From the NCBI GenBank assembly GCA_002205965.3, contig NADL03000451.1, positions 930,001 through 994,000 of the forward strand: DNA of 64,000 bases, in the 5' to 3' direction. The DNA comes from Kappaphycus alvarezii. Lineage: Eukaryota; Rhodophyta; Florideophyceae; Gigartinales; Solieriaceae. Numbering within the stretch: the first letter of the stretch is position 1; each line of letters begins with the position of its first letter. Positions 9,308-21,549 of this stretch are shown here, piece by piece. Both the position numbers and the translations under genes were made by a program. The notes below the pieces were generated by a model that was not told the DNA's origin, did not search any database, and was given only the letters and a program-made list of their open reading frames with translations.

Positions 9308-12251
9308 TCAAGGCAAAAGCCGTAATGTCCAATCTTCCTTTGCAGCTTGCACATCGAAATTTTGCACTGTCAATACACCTGTCTCCTCTGCTAACATTAT
9401 TCCGAATTTCTTGTCATTAACCATAGCTGAACTTGGTGCTGTGTTGCCATATCCCAAAATCACCACTCTCTCAATCTTCGCGTCGCTACCATTGAAGTCC
9501 TTACCGCCATCTTTGACGGTTTTTGCCGTTAAACTGTTATCTACAAAAGTAAATCGGCGAACAACAAAGCATCCCTTCTTGTAATCATATGACTTTCCAT
9601 CATCAAGGTACAACTCCCCCTCCGCCGTGCGGTCCGCGCTCAGCGCCACGACAAGCGTGAATGGGTCCTTTGCCATAGCCTCAGTGCTCCTCCGTCGACG
9701 TTCTTGCTTTGGTACTATGGTACCCCCTCTTTGAAATACAAACATACGGTCGAGTCCAGCGGGAAACTCAACATCACCTGCCTTGCTCACTTGCTTTCCG
9801 AAGCCTGTGGGGTCAAAAGATCATACCACACCTCTCCTGACGGAAAGTAAACTTTGTGAGACGAGGCACCCTCCTTCATGACTGGAGCCGCCAGTAAGGC
9901 ATTCCCGACCATCCATTGCACTTCGTCGACGCTAGCACGCCCATCCTCTGGGAAATGCCACCACATCGGGCGCATTGGCGGACCACCACTGCTCTCGACG
10001 AATCCACCGTCAGACCCAAACACATTTCCAGCAAAGAGCGTATACCAGAACGGAAGGTATTCGTACCGAGTCCGATTGCCTTGGAGATAATCGTAGTAAA
10101 CGGCTCTCCGAAGAGCCACGGTTCCCTGCGCTGAGAATCAATGTGCGCATGAGCTCTAAAGAACGGCTGGAATATTCCCACCTGATACCAGCGAGTGAGC
10201 AGGTCTGCAGGAGGATTCCCGAAGAATCCTCCAACATCTGCCCCAGAAAATACAATTCCACATATCTGCAATGGGAGCAACATGCGGACAGTGCTCACTA
10301 GGTGATCCCATTTTGAAGTGCTATCGCCAGTCCAAATCGCTCCATATCGTTGGCTTCCCACAAAGAAACTCCGAGACAACACAAACGGCCGATCATTGCC
10401 ACCATGACCCTGCAACAGTCCTTCAAATGTGGACTGCATAAAGTAGTGGCCGTAAATGTTGTGTACATGCCTATGCTCCACATTACCTTCATGAATCATA
10501 TCCTTAGGCATGGTCGTTTCCGGGCCGCTAAACACAGACGGCTCATTCATATCATTCCAGGTGTATAGGTGTTCAGTGAAGTGAGGGTAATCCTTCGGGT
10601 TGAACATGCCTGCCCAAGCCTTTCGAACACGAGAAGAAGTAAAGTCAAAGTAGCTGGAGGAACCCGGCCAACACCATCCATCAAACGGCTTGCCGTCTGG
10701 CTTCATGATGTAATACTTTTCTCCGTTGCCATTTTATGAACAGCATATCGGTTGTCTCGCTTGACATGTGGATCGATAATTGTCACCATCTTTCTCCCAC
10801 GCGCTGCGATGTGATTTTGCATTCTGGTAGGATCGGGAAAGCGATTGTAATCCCAAGTGAAATAGCGTTTGCCATCTGTGTGCTCTATATCCAACCATAT
10901 GACATCATATGGAATATCCCTCTTATCAAATTCTGCATCCACCATTTTTGTATCCTCTTCATTGCGATAGTTCCACCTGCATTGATGATACCCAACGCAA
11001 AGCGTTGCGGCATCGCCGGGGCTCCTGTCAAACGCATGTACTGGCGAAAGACGTCCGGGCCAGTTGGGCCGTTGAACAGGAAGATGTCCATCATGCCGCT
11101 CTCGGAAAACCAATGGGTCTTCTTGCCCAGCTCCTCCCGACTCCCGCGGATATCCACATACGTCTCCGCCGAGTTTAACCATAACAAGCCAACTGCGTCT
11201 TTCCCGTTCCTTGCGTTCAAGAGTGGGATGGAACCATAGAGTCCTAATGTCTTGTCCAACTCATACTCAAACACATCCAAGTTGTACAAGCGATTCGGAT
11301 CGGATAAAACATTCCCATCCGCATCAATGGTATCCCCTAACGAGAAACTAACTGTCCGCTCGGGAATTCCATAAATGTGTTGTGCAAATGGAAAGGATAC
11401 ATCAGCACCAATTGACTCAGGGCCGCGCAGTTTAGGATCGACATGGTTCTGAAAGGTTTCTGAAAAGCATCCGTCACAATCACTGTCCTCTTCCTCTTCA
11501 TCATTACGGTTCACAGAGGATTGTTCGGTATCAAAGTCATCATCGTCTAGTGAATCGTAATCATAATTATCATCATCATCATCATCATCATCATAATCGT
11601 GATCGCATCGTCATCTGTAACATCATCTGCTGTTTCGTCATCAACGTTGCTATTCGCGGAGGTGTTGATTGCTCAGCGGAAGGAGTTGGGGTAGATTTTT
11701 TTCTTTCTGCCTCAATCTTCAACCTACGCTCCCCAAACAAACTGACCAATACGACCTTCCCATCACTCGAGACCAGTTGCACTGTGAACGGATTATAGGC
11801 GATCTTGATCTGGGTATGAGAGCCTGGGACGTTCAGTACACCATGATCCGGCTCTAGAAACAACATGGCCTTGTCCAATGGCAACTGTTCGATTCCCTCC
11901 GCAATAGAGTCATGAACGATATTTCGATCGCGACTTCTAGACATTTCATCGACGACAACCCGAAAGGTGCCATGTCCAAGGTGGGCAATGGCTAGTTTGA
12001 GATCAGGATGGTCGGGAGCAACCGACTTGACATCAGCGACGAGGGCAGGTTTACCACGCCAGGTTGCGATCTGAACAGTATTCTGAATGACGGTGTAGGC
12101 GAGGTCTGGGGAAGGGAGAAATGACGTTGACGGCGGCAAAAGCCCAATTGGGAGCATACTTTAGCTTGGACCATTCTGCGGCGAAGGTGGTGGGAAGGAG
12201 GATGAGGAAGAGGATTAAAAGCAGGAGGAGGAGAAGATGGACGGAGGCCAT
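9308..12251 (-). CDS. GANAB: Glucosidase II alpha subunit (GH31 alpha-glucosidase), ER
   Basis: Trims the inner glucoses from N-glycans on ER glycoproteins as part of the calnexin cycle. The ATG at 12251 starts a Leu-rich signal peptide ending near TTFAAEW. The Cys-rich mature start VCSQLGFCRRQR, typical of the family, follows. Then come the N-terminal beta-sandwich, an unusual Asp-rich linker (about 11500-11680) and GPESIGADVSFPFAQHIYGI. The GH31 barrel follows, with WLDIEHTDGKRYFTWD, the nucleophile motif WNDMNEPSVF (near 10550), the acid/base GDSTSKWDHL (near 10320) and RWYQVGIFQPFFRAH. Total length about 980 residues fits a full-length enzyme. No intron is seen. About eight or nine frame changes lie near 12175, 12115, 11670, 11610, 10985, 10715, 10110 and 9790, with perfect homology across each. 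Confidence 0.93.
11569..11594. repeat. (ATC)n microsatellite in the glucosidase coding region
   Basis: About eight ATC units, read as consecutive Asp codons (GAT) on the minus strand, form the core of the acidic linker of the GH31 protein. Flanking GAC/GAT-rich codons extend the acidic run, so the triplet repeat probably grew inside a tolerated linker. Confidence 0.85.
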
Positions 12252-13234
12252 GGAGGACCAGGCGGCAGGATGCGTGGAGAGGGATGGATTTACGTGGGAT
12301 AAAGGCGACAAGGAAGGGGGCAGCGAAGGATATGTATTTATGCTCAACGGCGGCATGAGATTGGGCCGGTCGCGGAAGCGCTGCAAAAGACGTAATTTAA
12401 AGGGTATTTGGGAATAACAGGCAAAATGTGGCCGATCCAGCGAAAAAGATACAGAATATCATGAGGCCGTTTGTGATTTTACCATTTTTCAGGGCATGTG
12501 GCGCGGAAATTGATCAATCAAAGAGCCAGTCCAGTAAAGGTTCATTTCAACCTGCCCTAACACGTGTCATGCGTGTAATAACAACCATTGTTTATACCGT
12601 ACGCTGCCCGAAGATCGAGACCTTCCAGCCGCTGTTTAAAGTACAAAGTACTCGGTGATTTGGGTCGCGATGTGTTACAGCAAACGACAGTTGGTGCGAA
12701 AACCAGTTTTGCGTAGTAATTCATGATTAGAGAATAAATATGTGGTGCAAGACTGGTTCTGCGGCCAACCAGCCTTCCACCACATCCTCTCTTTGGATTA
12801 CCATGTCATCGTCCCAGCTCGGGCTTTGCAAATCTCTGCTAAACGGGTCGAGTAGTGTATGGGCACATCCGATGTCTGCTGCTCAATGGGACTTGCGAAA
12901 AACGGCATGACATTTCCGCGACTTGCTTACAGTATGGTGCGCATGGCAAGCGTGGCACATGTGTCTATAACGATCGGCGCCATTGTCAGCGACAGACGTC
13001 TTAACGAGTCCCTTGGTCGTACAAGTTTAACATTGCCCAATACTGACAGAATTCAAGGCAGCGTTCCCAACACTTGCTAAACCATTCAGTTTGATGTCGA
13101 CTAAATTCCCCTAGAATACTCTACTGTACAGCATAGTACATTGCATATCGTATACCCCTCTGGCCTGCAGAATCACGCGGTCAAAACATCCAGCACTCCA
13201 ATGCACCACGAGACACAGTCATCTCTCCTCTCCT
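12252..13234. other. Intergenic region upstream of glucosidase II
   Basis: Holds the promoter side of the glucosidase gene and the 3' flank of the UVR/NTF2 gene; both are on the minus strand. One plus-strand frame at 12859-13080 has no recognisable domain. A TACTGTAC motif occurs near 13122 with a related AGTACA just after it. Confidence 0.5.
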
Positions 13235-13949
13235 CTACATCCTACGCGTCTCAATCGGTTGCGCGGTATGATGGCACACGTTACCATTGACCATTCCTCT
13301 TCATAAAGATATTCGTCGCCTCCATAACCACCGGGCCCCTTCTCACATACCCATCTTTCCCAACCTCCACTTCATCACCATCAAAAACCCCAGAATGTTC
13401 CTCACAAGTCACCCATGCCACACTGCCCCTCACCGAAATCACCACATTCCTCGCCTGTATAAACGGCACCCCCATTCCAAACAAAATATCCAAATCCATT
13501 CAACACGTTCAAGTACCCCACCGCCAATCCACCCAACGGGTGTTTACACGTCACCCCACCATCTGTAGCCAACATCCAGCCATATCTACAATCGACCCCT
13601 TCCCAAACGCCTGATAAAACTTCATATTTGCAGACAAAACCGCCACATATGCCGACGATTGTAACCGTCGAATCTCATCCCGAATCTCCGCCGCACGTCT
13701 AAAGTCTTCCGACTCGAGCACTACGTCCAGCTCCAATTCCAACTGTTGCAACTTTTCATCCTTTGCAAAGTCCACATCTACGGGCCCTTGTTTCCATGCC
13801 GGCATTTCCACACACGCTCTTGGCGAAAAATAAACCCGGAAACCATGTGGAAGTGATGCCAGTCTAGGTGCTGATTTCTTGTCGCGTCGTAATGAGCCAT
13901 GATGCACGGATACAGGAATTGAAGACCTCACAAATGCCATGGTATGCAT
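13235..13949 (-). CDS. Plastid-type UVR domain plus NTF2-like (SnoaL-like) domain protein
   Basis: The N-terminal ~55 residues are basic and Ser/Arg-rich, as expected for a plastid transit peptide. A UVR motif follows (LQQLELELDVVLESEDFRRA then AEIRDEIRRLQ), a helical hairpin also found in UvrB and UvrC. After it comes an NTF2-like fold (FYQAFGKGSIVDMAGCW, TDGGVTCKHPLGG, VISVRGSVAWVTCEEHSG, NIFMKRNGQW). Plants have plastid proteins with this UVR plus NTF2-like arrangement. Their function is not established. Three apparent frame changes occur near 13570, 13510 and 13290. The last one extends the end to the stop at 13237-13235. Start 13949 is the first ATG; 13940 is an alternative. Confidence 0.78.
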
Positions 13950-14970
13950 TTTCGGGGTGAATAACTATGTGCAGGGGATGAGTGTGTTAGGTCAGTCGTT
14001 AGCCGTCGCCTACCGTTTTCAAGCCGACGAGTAGGGGAAGGGGAATCAGACGTTGATGCTCAGTTCCACCAGTCAAAGAGCGCAGAAAAACAAATGAAAC
14101 AAGGAAGAATTGCAAATACCGTACCCCTCCTTTCCTCAGCCTCGCTCCTTGTTCCATGCGGCTGCTATAGATACAGTCGACTCGCTACAGCGTGAGCGTC
14201 CCTTTTATGTGGTCCCTAATGGCATGAAATGTCAGACCACAACTTTTTACTTATTTCTCTGCTGGCTGTTTGATCAACAGCGCCATTTTCAGTTGTGGGC
14301 GTACCCGACACCACCTAAAATCTAGAAGGAACCGACACCATGGTGGCATGCAAATCCTTTCCTCCATTCCCATTGGCCGCTCAAACGTCACATCGCAAAT
14401 GTAATTTAAGAAATTTAAGAAACACCATTCGCCAACTCCCACTCGTTTCAACATTCCACCAACAAACAACTCAAACCGCCTCCATCCTCCACCTGCACAT
14501 GTCTTTAGCGACAACTCGTGACAGGCCACAAGTACAGTACATTGCTGTCCAACTACTGGACAGTACTGTACAGCCCTACTGTACATTACAATATCTGGTA
14601 CAGTAAAGGCCATAGGTGGGGGAACCACATTACAGTGGGTAATACCCTTACAGTACTTTTGTACTGTACGCATAGTGAACAGCTGAACAGCAGTCCGGCA
14701 CAGCACTACAGTTTAGATATTACATACTTGTTGCCTCGCACCAATTGGCTTTACACGTGTAGAATTCTATTTGCTATTCATACTGCCAACGTCTCCCATC
14801 CCGCTCCAACCTGCCTTCCAGCTCCGTCATCTCCACCGTCAAAACCCCTCAATCAAATCGGCCCCACAAGCCCCCTACTTCCTACCGTCCCCAACTATCC
14901 CCTTCCGCACCACATTCCGCTCCTCCCTCCCATCTTTCTTGCTCTTCCATTGCTCATCCATCCACTGCAA
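13950..14970. other. Intergenic region between divergent UVR/NTF2 and UBX genes
   Basis: This bidirectional promoter interval holds a cluster of TACTGTAC/GTACAGTAC motifs (listed separately) and pyrimidine-rich sequence just upstream of the UBX start. Frames on both strands look like composition artefacts. Confidence 0.5.
14531..14676. repeat. Cluster of GTACAGTAC / TACTGTAC motifs upstream of the UBX gene
   Basis: At least six copies of the core ACTGTAC or its complement GTACAGT occur within 150 bp, about 300 bp upstream of the UBX start codon. Some are back to back and able to fold. The same core recurs upstream of the succinyl-CoA ligase gene and upstream of the bZIP gene. A shared promoter element or a dispersed short repeat are both possible. 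Confidence 0.65.
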
Positions 14971-15675
14971 ATGGACTCTACCGCCGCCACGAAGCCCACC
15001 CCTGAACAAATCGCCCGCCAAGTGCTCACCTCCCGTTCCTTCCGTCTCTTCCGCCCCTCCCTTCACCCCCTCAATCCTCGTCAGCTCCTACTCCCCGATC
15101 TTCTTCGATCCTACTCCGGAAGACTTAGCCAATGCCTCGCAAGCTATTTCCAAGCAAGTCAAAAACCTTACAGACTCTCCCTTCAAGACTCGCCAAATGC
15201 GCCAACTCGAAACACGCCAACGCATGTCCCGATTTCCAAATCTCCTCATCCGTCTCATATTCCCAGATCGCGTCGCCTTGCAGGGAGTCTTTCAACCTGA
15301 CAATACTGTGCGGAATGTTCAGCGTTTTGTTCGAGCGTCTTTCAGGGATCCGCGCAATGTTCGCTTTCATATGTTTGTTGTCCCTCCCAAGACAGTCCTA
15401 AGCGAGTTAGATAAAACCTTATGGAGTTTGGGCTTTGCACCGCCGGCGCAATTATTCATGTTCATATAGATGAGGGACCGCAGGACAGTCCCAGTTGTTT
15501 AAGGAGTTTGTATTGGACGCCATGGAGGATACCCCGGAGAAACCTGACGACGCCCCTCCAACTGTCGTCCAAGCACCCGTTGCCAGCAAACAAGGGACAG
15601 GGGACGTGAAAGCGCCATCTGCAGAACCACAGAAAAGTCGGCCGGCAAGAAATTCCAAAGTGGTTCAAGAAGTAA
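14971..15675 (+). CDS. UBX-domain protein, PUX1-like Cdc48/p97 adaptor
   Basis: UBX domains bind the N domain of the AAA ATPase Cdc48/p97; PUX1 promotes hexamer disassembly. From the ATG at 14971 (MDSTAATKPTPEQIARQ) the product runs about 235 residues, close to plant PUX1. Conserved stretches are FFDPTPEDL, FKTRQMRQLE, then the UBX core LLIRLIFPDRVALQGVFQP, FVRASFRDP, FHMFVVPPKTVL and SLGFAPPAQLFMFI. The C-terminus PKWFKK, read in the shifted frame at 15655-15675, matches the usual basic end. Frame changes lie near 15060, 15470 and 15650. It is convergent with the TPM gene, about 190 bp away. Confidence 0.82.
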
Positions 15676-15866
15676 CAAGACGCACCATAGCATCCGCTTT
15701 GCCAGGTGGCATTTTTTTTTGTTTTGTTGTTCTTTGCTGGTGCCGTTGTCTGCAAATAGAAACACGGACATTCACGCAAACAAGCTGCGGGTGAGCCGGC
15801 AGTTCGCAGTGTGCATGGCAAATGCGTCACCCACGACTCGAGTTGCATCTATCACATGCAACACAA

Positions 15867-16494
15867 TTAAAAGGCCGGATCGAGGTTGGGCGGTACATTA
15901 CAACCATTCCGCATAGGCACACACGGATCGATTCGACCGCATTTACGATAGCAGCGGCCCTCTCCATTCTTCTCGCGTAAAACTTGTTGCCATAATTGGC
16001 CGCTAGATTATCCAAAGCGTGGCGGTAACAACTTGTCCACGTTCAGGCCTACATTAAATTTCAGTAACTGTCCTCCCCCGAAATAGTCCGCCACCATTAC
16101 CACTGTGTCATCGTCCACGCCCCAGTAATCGCGTACCGCGAGACCAGGAGTTTGGGGGAACCGTTGGGTAAGAACGAAGTTTGTAGCCGGTACGGTTTTG
16201 AATGTCCTCGACGCGAGTTCTAAGACGGGTCAGCTGGCCGGAGGTTAGGAAATGTTCCAGGTCGATACGTTCACCTTGTCGGCAGGGAGGAGGTCTGGAC
16301 GATTTACTCCTTCGCGGGCTTGACTTGGAAGGGGGAGGAAGTTAGTGGGGAGAGTAGGAGAATTTTTGTGAATGTGCGACGGGAAGAATGCGGGGAGTGG
16401 AGGGAGCAGACCGAATTTGGTTTGAACAATATGGGAACCCGGCGCGAGGGGAAATTGGAGTCGGGTGGGAGGATGAATGTAGGAACAATGGCAT
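15867..16494 (-). CDS. TPM-domain plastid protein (Psb32/TLP18.3-like superfamily)
   Basis: The N-terminus from the ATG at 16494 is Ser/Pro/Arg-rich with SRRTFTKILLLSPLTSS ahead of the mature part. That pattern fits plastid import followed by lumen targeting. The conserved TPM core shows LTRLRTRVEDIQNRTGYKLR, VLTQRFPQTPGLAV, DYWGVDDDTVVMVAD, LLKFNVGLNVDKLLPPRFW and YGNKFYARRMERAAAIVNAV. Members of this superfamily assist photosystem II repair; the exact role here is inferred. Frame changes occur near 16350, 16280, 16160, 16080 and 16015. The stop at 15867 assumes one more shift; without it the frame runs to 15827. Confidence 0.72.
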
Positions 16495-17404
16495 GGTAGG
16501 ATGGTGACGGGAGCGGACCGGAGGAGATTTTTGGGGAATGTTGCTGGGCTTGAGCAACGTTTTGCAATGGATTCGTACCGGCTCGGGGACTCTTTCAGCG
16601 GGGAAAGTGTGCTTTCTGAGAGTTTGGTGATGAGAATGTTGCGCAGATCACCTTGTAGCTGTGCATCATAGCGGGGTTTTTATCTCGATGATACTTCCTC
16701 ACCACAGATTTCCGGGAAGTCGCAGAAACCTGTAAAAGCGGGTGAAAATATCGTAGTACTACACTGCTACGGCACGAAAGTACAGTATTTAGTCTTGCAG
16801 GATACGCATGCATCGTGTTCAGATATCTGAAACTTTCTGCTCGCATTAAATGATTGGATAATCAACGGGCAATCAGATGTGATGTCCATTGTAGTGACCA
16901 ATCATATTTTGCACAAGAGTTTCTTCTGACTTTCTTTGCAATCAAACTGTAAAGAACTGTAAAGCAATCCAGGTCATGTTGGGATATCGAGGATGGGGCA
17001 ACTAACAGTCCTGTGCCCATTTCAAGAAACAATAATCCCTCATCGGTCAGACGCGGGCCCGTCCCCTTAAATTTCAGCCAACACCACCAATTTTAACAAT
17101 TGTAAGCGAATCTGTTAGGGAAGGACAATACATGTGATTCTTCTCCAACGCTTTAGGTTGTACAAAATGTGGCCGATTCAGAAGCAAAAAACCAAACACC
17201 GGTAGAGCTCCAAAATAGGGATTTTCTAATTCACCAAAGACTGGCCACTAAAAACATGCCTTGAATGCATTTAAGTCTGATATTACTTCAGACAAGCGCG
17301 GGCGCGCTGTGGCTTCCCCTCCCACCCTCGGCGCGCCAGACGGCCGATCCTTTGGATCGGCCCCATCCCTTTCCCTGACACACATCGCTATATTTCCGAC
17401 CAAA
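16495..17404. other. Gene-free stretch
   Basis: Upstream flank of the TPM gene. An 83-residue minus-strand frame at 16595-16846 has no recognisable domain, though part of it could be an alternative N-terminus if the TPM gene starts further upstream. Nothing else is supported. Confidence 0.45.
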
Positions 17405-18001
17405 TCACCTCCCTCTCTGGCTCTTTACTTTTCCCGCGGTGCGCTTTGCGCGGTACCGATCTACTCCACGATCCGTTTCTGCGTTCACGTCATTCGGTTC
17501 CCCACACGTGCCCCGTAACGCCTGGCGATTCTCCGCTGCCTTTTTCTGAGGTGATCGACGAGGAAAACCAAACTCGTCCAGGGCTTTCCTCAGCGCCGCT
17601 ACGCAATTCTCAAGGACGGAGCTCCCCGGCGAGTTCAAAATTTCAATTTTCAAACGGTCAATTTCTTTCAGCCTTGCATTGCTGGACTCTGACAAACGCC
17701 ACCGTGCCGCGTGGAGTCAATAGTCTTGGTGACATTTGCGGCATCGGAAAGGGAGGTCTGAGGTGCATACTGGTGGCAAGTGCCCAATCGACACGGCGTC
17801 GCCGACGTTCGATATCTGACCAATCACAAAGCTAGGCTCAGATCTCCATACCTTGCAAATCTGCTAGGATGGACTGATCCTCTCTCCTCCAATAATTCCG
17901 TCGTATTGCGCCCCTTGTCCAATACAAACATTAGGCTCAAACATTACGCCACCTCTTCCAATCACTCCAATACAAGTCACCAATGAAGTCTGCAATGTAA
18001 A
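17405..18001 (-). mobile_element. LINE 5'-region fragment
   Basis: Positions 17774-18001 match, on the opposite strand, 24719-24942, which directly precedes the reverse-transcriptase region of a LINE. In this copy the block is followed by a 96-residue frame with a helical stretch (NARLKEIDRLKIEILNSPG) and a basic tail. The likeliest reading is the 5' part of a related element with no RT left. Confidence 0.55.
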
Positions 18002-18376
18002 CGCGGACACAACAAAAGTGGCGCGCTTTTCTCAATTGAACAACAGCCGTCGTCTCTCAGCGGTGACCATTGATCATTCTTCTCCAAGCGCGTAGTCTAT
18101 CCTGCGTTTACCAAATTACCTTCAACAACATCGATAATCCTGCCTTTACTGGATTAACTTCCACAATGCAGAGATTTGTATTACAAATTAGAAGGTGAGC
18201 CAACTACATTGAATGTCATGCTTTTCAGAAAAACAATTCTTTACTGACGATGAACACTCTCAACTATCCTAATGCTTTTTTGTGACAAGCTTCTACAATT
18301 TCTGTAGCAGACTGGCTCGTCGATCTGTCTGCAAAGTTTTGCAATAAACTCAAACCTTGTTTTGCAGTACAATCAT

Positions 18377-21300
18377 TCATTTCATTACTGAAATGTCCTT
18401 TCTTGGCGTTGAATTTTTCCGTGAAGCTCTCTTGCGCTTTTTAATCTTCTGCGAGTGGCGAGTAGGTAGTTGTTTTTCAGGAACATTTTGTTTTACATCT
18501 CTGTCTGAAAAATGAACCCTCGATTTCTCGGTCCTGCCGCATTTGTTCGTAATATTGAAGTCATCCAGTATTGCCTTGGATACTATTTCGCCTCTATTGA
18601 ACCGTCTCTGAACTTCTTTCAAAAGCTCTCTGAAGCATTCAACTGCAGTTGGTCTTATGCTGTCCACCAGACGGTGAATTTGATTGAAAACAGCACGGTT
18701 ATCTGACCACTTGATATGCTTTTGGACTTCTTTCTCCGTTGATTTACGGAGGAAGCTGTCCACATGAATATAATTTTCGCTCGACTGGCTTTCTAAGATC
18801 TACATTCGATTTTTAAGTACTTCCATGTCAATAACGCCGCACATATTTCGAAGTTTGTATACCTGCTTTAAGGACACATTTCAGAATTATACCCTCAATA
18901 TATATCAAAACATGACTCAATCTCGATGTGTTCTTACTAGACATATTTCATTTTTGGCTCACGCAGCGGCAAGGTCATTGTAAGCGCACGCACATCTGAC
19001 GATATTTTTGCACGGGAATCCCATTGATTCCATTTTTTTGCAGTCGCAACGGATGTGGAGCTCGCTTTCGGGACCGTTTTCAGTTTCTGTGTTTCTTTTG
19101 ACTAAAAGAACCAAAAAGGCAGGGATAAAAAACTCTGGTGTTGGATTGTCGGGAGTGGTGAGCTTCTTGATCATATGGAAGCTCAGGTGAGCTCAAAATA
19201 CGAAGGAGCTAAGGCTTGATCCTTCTGAAATCTTTAACTCTGGCCAATGTACTTCATCCATTTCTGTGACATTCGCTCTCTGAATAGCGTAGTTGCTCGA
19301 CGGCTCAACGCTTATTTCTCTGAACTTCTTAAGCGAATAACTTTTGTATTCATATATTAGTTCATCGGGAATCGCATGAGGTATAGGCAACATGAACGTT
19401 CGAATTGCACTGTGTTGGGAACTTAGACGTGACCTGGATCTCAGTAGTGCATCTCTTGTTCCTCGGCCTCGTTCCTGTTAATATCTGAAGCTGCTTGGGA
19501 TGTCACTGAATGGAGGTTTTTTTGTGAGGACGTATAGGCCCGATATCCCGAATTAGATGCCTCGGTGTATCCCGTACCCTGAAACAAGTAAAGTTTCGGG
19601 ACAGCGATGAGACGAAAACACGCGACGGGCAATTGCGGTTTGTGGACTTATAAGTAGGTAAACCAGACAGGCATCTTGTCTGTGAAAACCCGAAAAGTAC
19701 TTCGTTATGAAATCAGCGCGATATTCGGTAAATATTGCAAGCGTCTTCGAGCGGCGTAAGCTGAAAAGATCTCGCGACATATCATCGCACCAACCTGTTC
19801 GCTTGATATGAGCATACAAAACCCGTCACATTCCTAACATGGTTTTGTTTAGGTGCCATTCGTCAAGTAGTATGAAGGACTTACCAAAAACTTTTCGGTG
19901 GCAGATATACAAGCTGCTCTCTGGTCCATTGCAATAATGTCTGGGGAAACAGGGATCATGTACTTGAACTGAGAAAGAAGCTCAATGAAGTCTGTTTCCG
20001 TTTCTCCACCAATGAATCCCATAAAGAGAGTTAGTACGAAACCATATTTAGGACTTCCCATTGATAGTGATAAGTGGAAACCTATAACGATTTGATGTCG
20101 CCTACAATCCAGTGAAACCCCTGGTACAACCAAAAACGCCTTGTAGTCCTCAATCCACTCCGCGAAGCCCAGCATGCGGATATAATTCGCCCCTCAGAAT
20201 CGTGACTCACGTAGTATCTTTTCTCCACTTTCTCTCGGTGTAATGACACCAGCTCCTTAAAGAGCTTCGCACACTCGAGATCCCTCGGATTACTAATACT
20301 ACGCCATATCCGAGCATCTTCCGTACATACCTCGGATTAATGACAATCTCGTACTTGTCCTGCAGATATCGAATGGTATCAGGAAGCGAGAAGTGGAGGT
20401 TATTTGTCATATTTGGGGCTTCTTTCGCATATTTGGGGCAATGCCGAATTCCTGCTCTGTTTGTCGAAGGAGGTGGTTGTGCTTTGCCTCACGGAAATCC
20501 CCGACGTACGATTTCCCTTCTCCCTCTTTTTCTGGAATCAGAGTTTTCACTGTAAACAGATAATAGGCAAAGCTCTTTTTGTCTTTCTTCATACATTTTA
20601 AGATTCTCTTCTTAAGCAAACGCTTGTCCTCAACGTTACCAGTTCTCCGGTCTACTTCTCTCCCCCCAGAAATATAAAAGTCCTGCATTTGAGACTATAT
20701 CCCGTAGTCTCAGCGATGAACCTGATCTCTCCAATTACTTCTTGCCCAGAAGCATCCAGCGGTAGGTTCCCAAAATAAGCAATGAACGCCACTTTAAAGT
20801 AGTCATCTACATCATGGTCGCCATCAACTAATTTTCTTAGTTTTTCTCATTTTCTTCAGCTGGCGACTCGCAATCAGAGCCTTTCACGCCTTTCTCATGT
20901 ATTTCAGAGACGTTAGCGGAAGCGTCATCTAATATGTGAATCAAATCAGTAGGCACGTGCTCCTCATCGTCGAAGAACATGAACTGTTCGATGAGTTCTG
21001 CAGCTCGTCAATCATCTGTATCTGGGTGTTTCATACTGGAGGATTTGTCCTCCTTTTCAGATACCACGGAATTGAGGCTGTCCAGTTCGGTAGAGCTAAA
21101 TGTTAATTCGCGTGCGGCGGTTGCGCTCGACGTATGCCCACAAAACGAGCTGTCATCCGATGCCCCACAGACGTCGGTGGTGTCCTCTCCGCCTACTTTT
21201 CCCACGTCATCGACTTCACTATTTGGGCCTGGACCAGTGCAGCCTACATCCACAGCACCGAAGATAGTTTGGGTTCGACTTGGCGGCCTGACCGGAACTT

Positions 21301-21460
21301 TAGACTTGATAACTGGAGTGGTTGATGTTGTAGTGCAATGACCGGTCCGGTCTCTAGATGGATAAATGATCCATTTTATTTGTCTAATTTCGAAACTGTG
21401 TTTACAGTAGATCATTCCATTCAGGATGAAATGGCAACGAGCCCAGTCGGGGCTTGCCAT
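18377..21460 (-). CDS. Mutator-like element (MULE) transposase, multi-frame
   Basis: Reads, in order on the minus strand: an acidic N-terminus (about 20900-21460), a region with AKHNHLLRQTEQE resembling the FAR1/WRKY-GCM DNA-binding domain, and YLQDKYEIVINPRYVRKML. Then comes the DDE core with VPGVSLDCRRHQIVIGFHLS, GETETDFIELLSQF and SPDIIAMDQRAACISATEKF, followed by HLNKTML. A SWIM-type zinc finger CDCKKMESMGFPCKN lies near 19040; its usual His is Asn here. A basic nuclear-type tail follows. Frame changes or small introns separate the pieces. Terminal inverted repeats were not located. Confidence 0.75.
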
Positions 21461-21549
21461 GGACCGGTATGGGTCCTGATATTTATTTTAGCTTACAGTA
21501 GCTATTATTCTAACACGTGTCCTAACTACGGCGGCCGCTAGCACCACCA

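Noticed and set aside
14518..15300. A 260-residue plus-strand open frame
   Set aside because: Its first part is promoter and leader DNA; only the portion from 14971 belongs to the UBX gene, which then continues in another frame.
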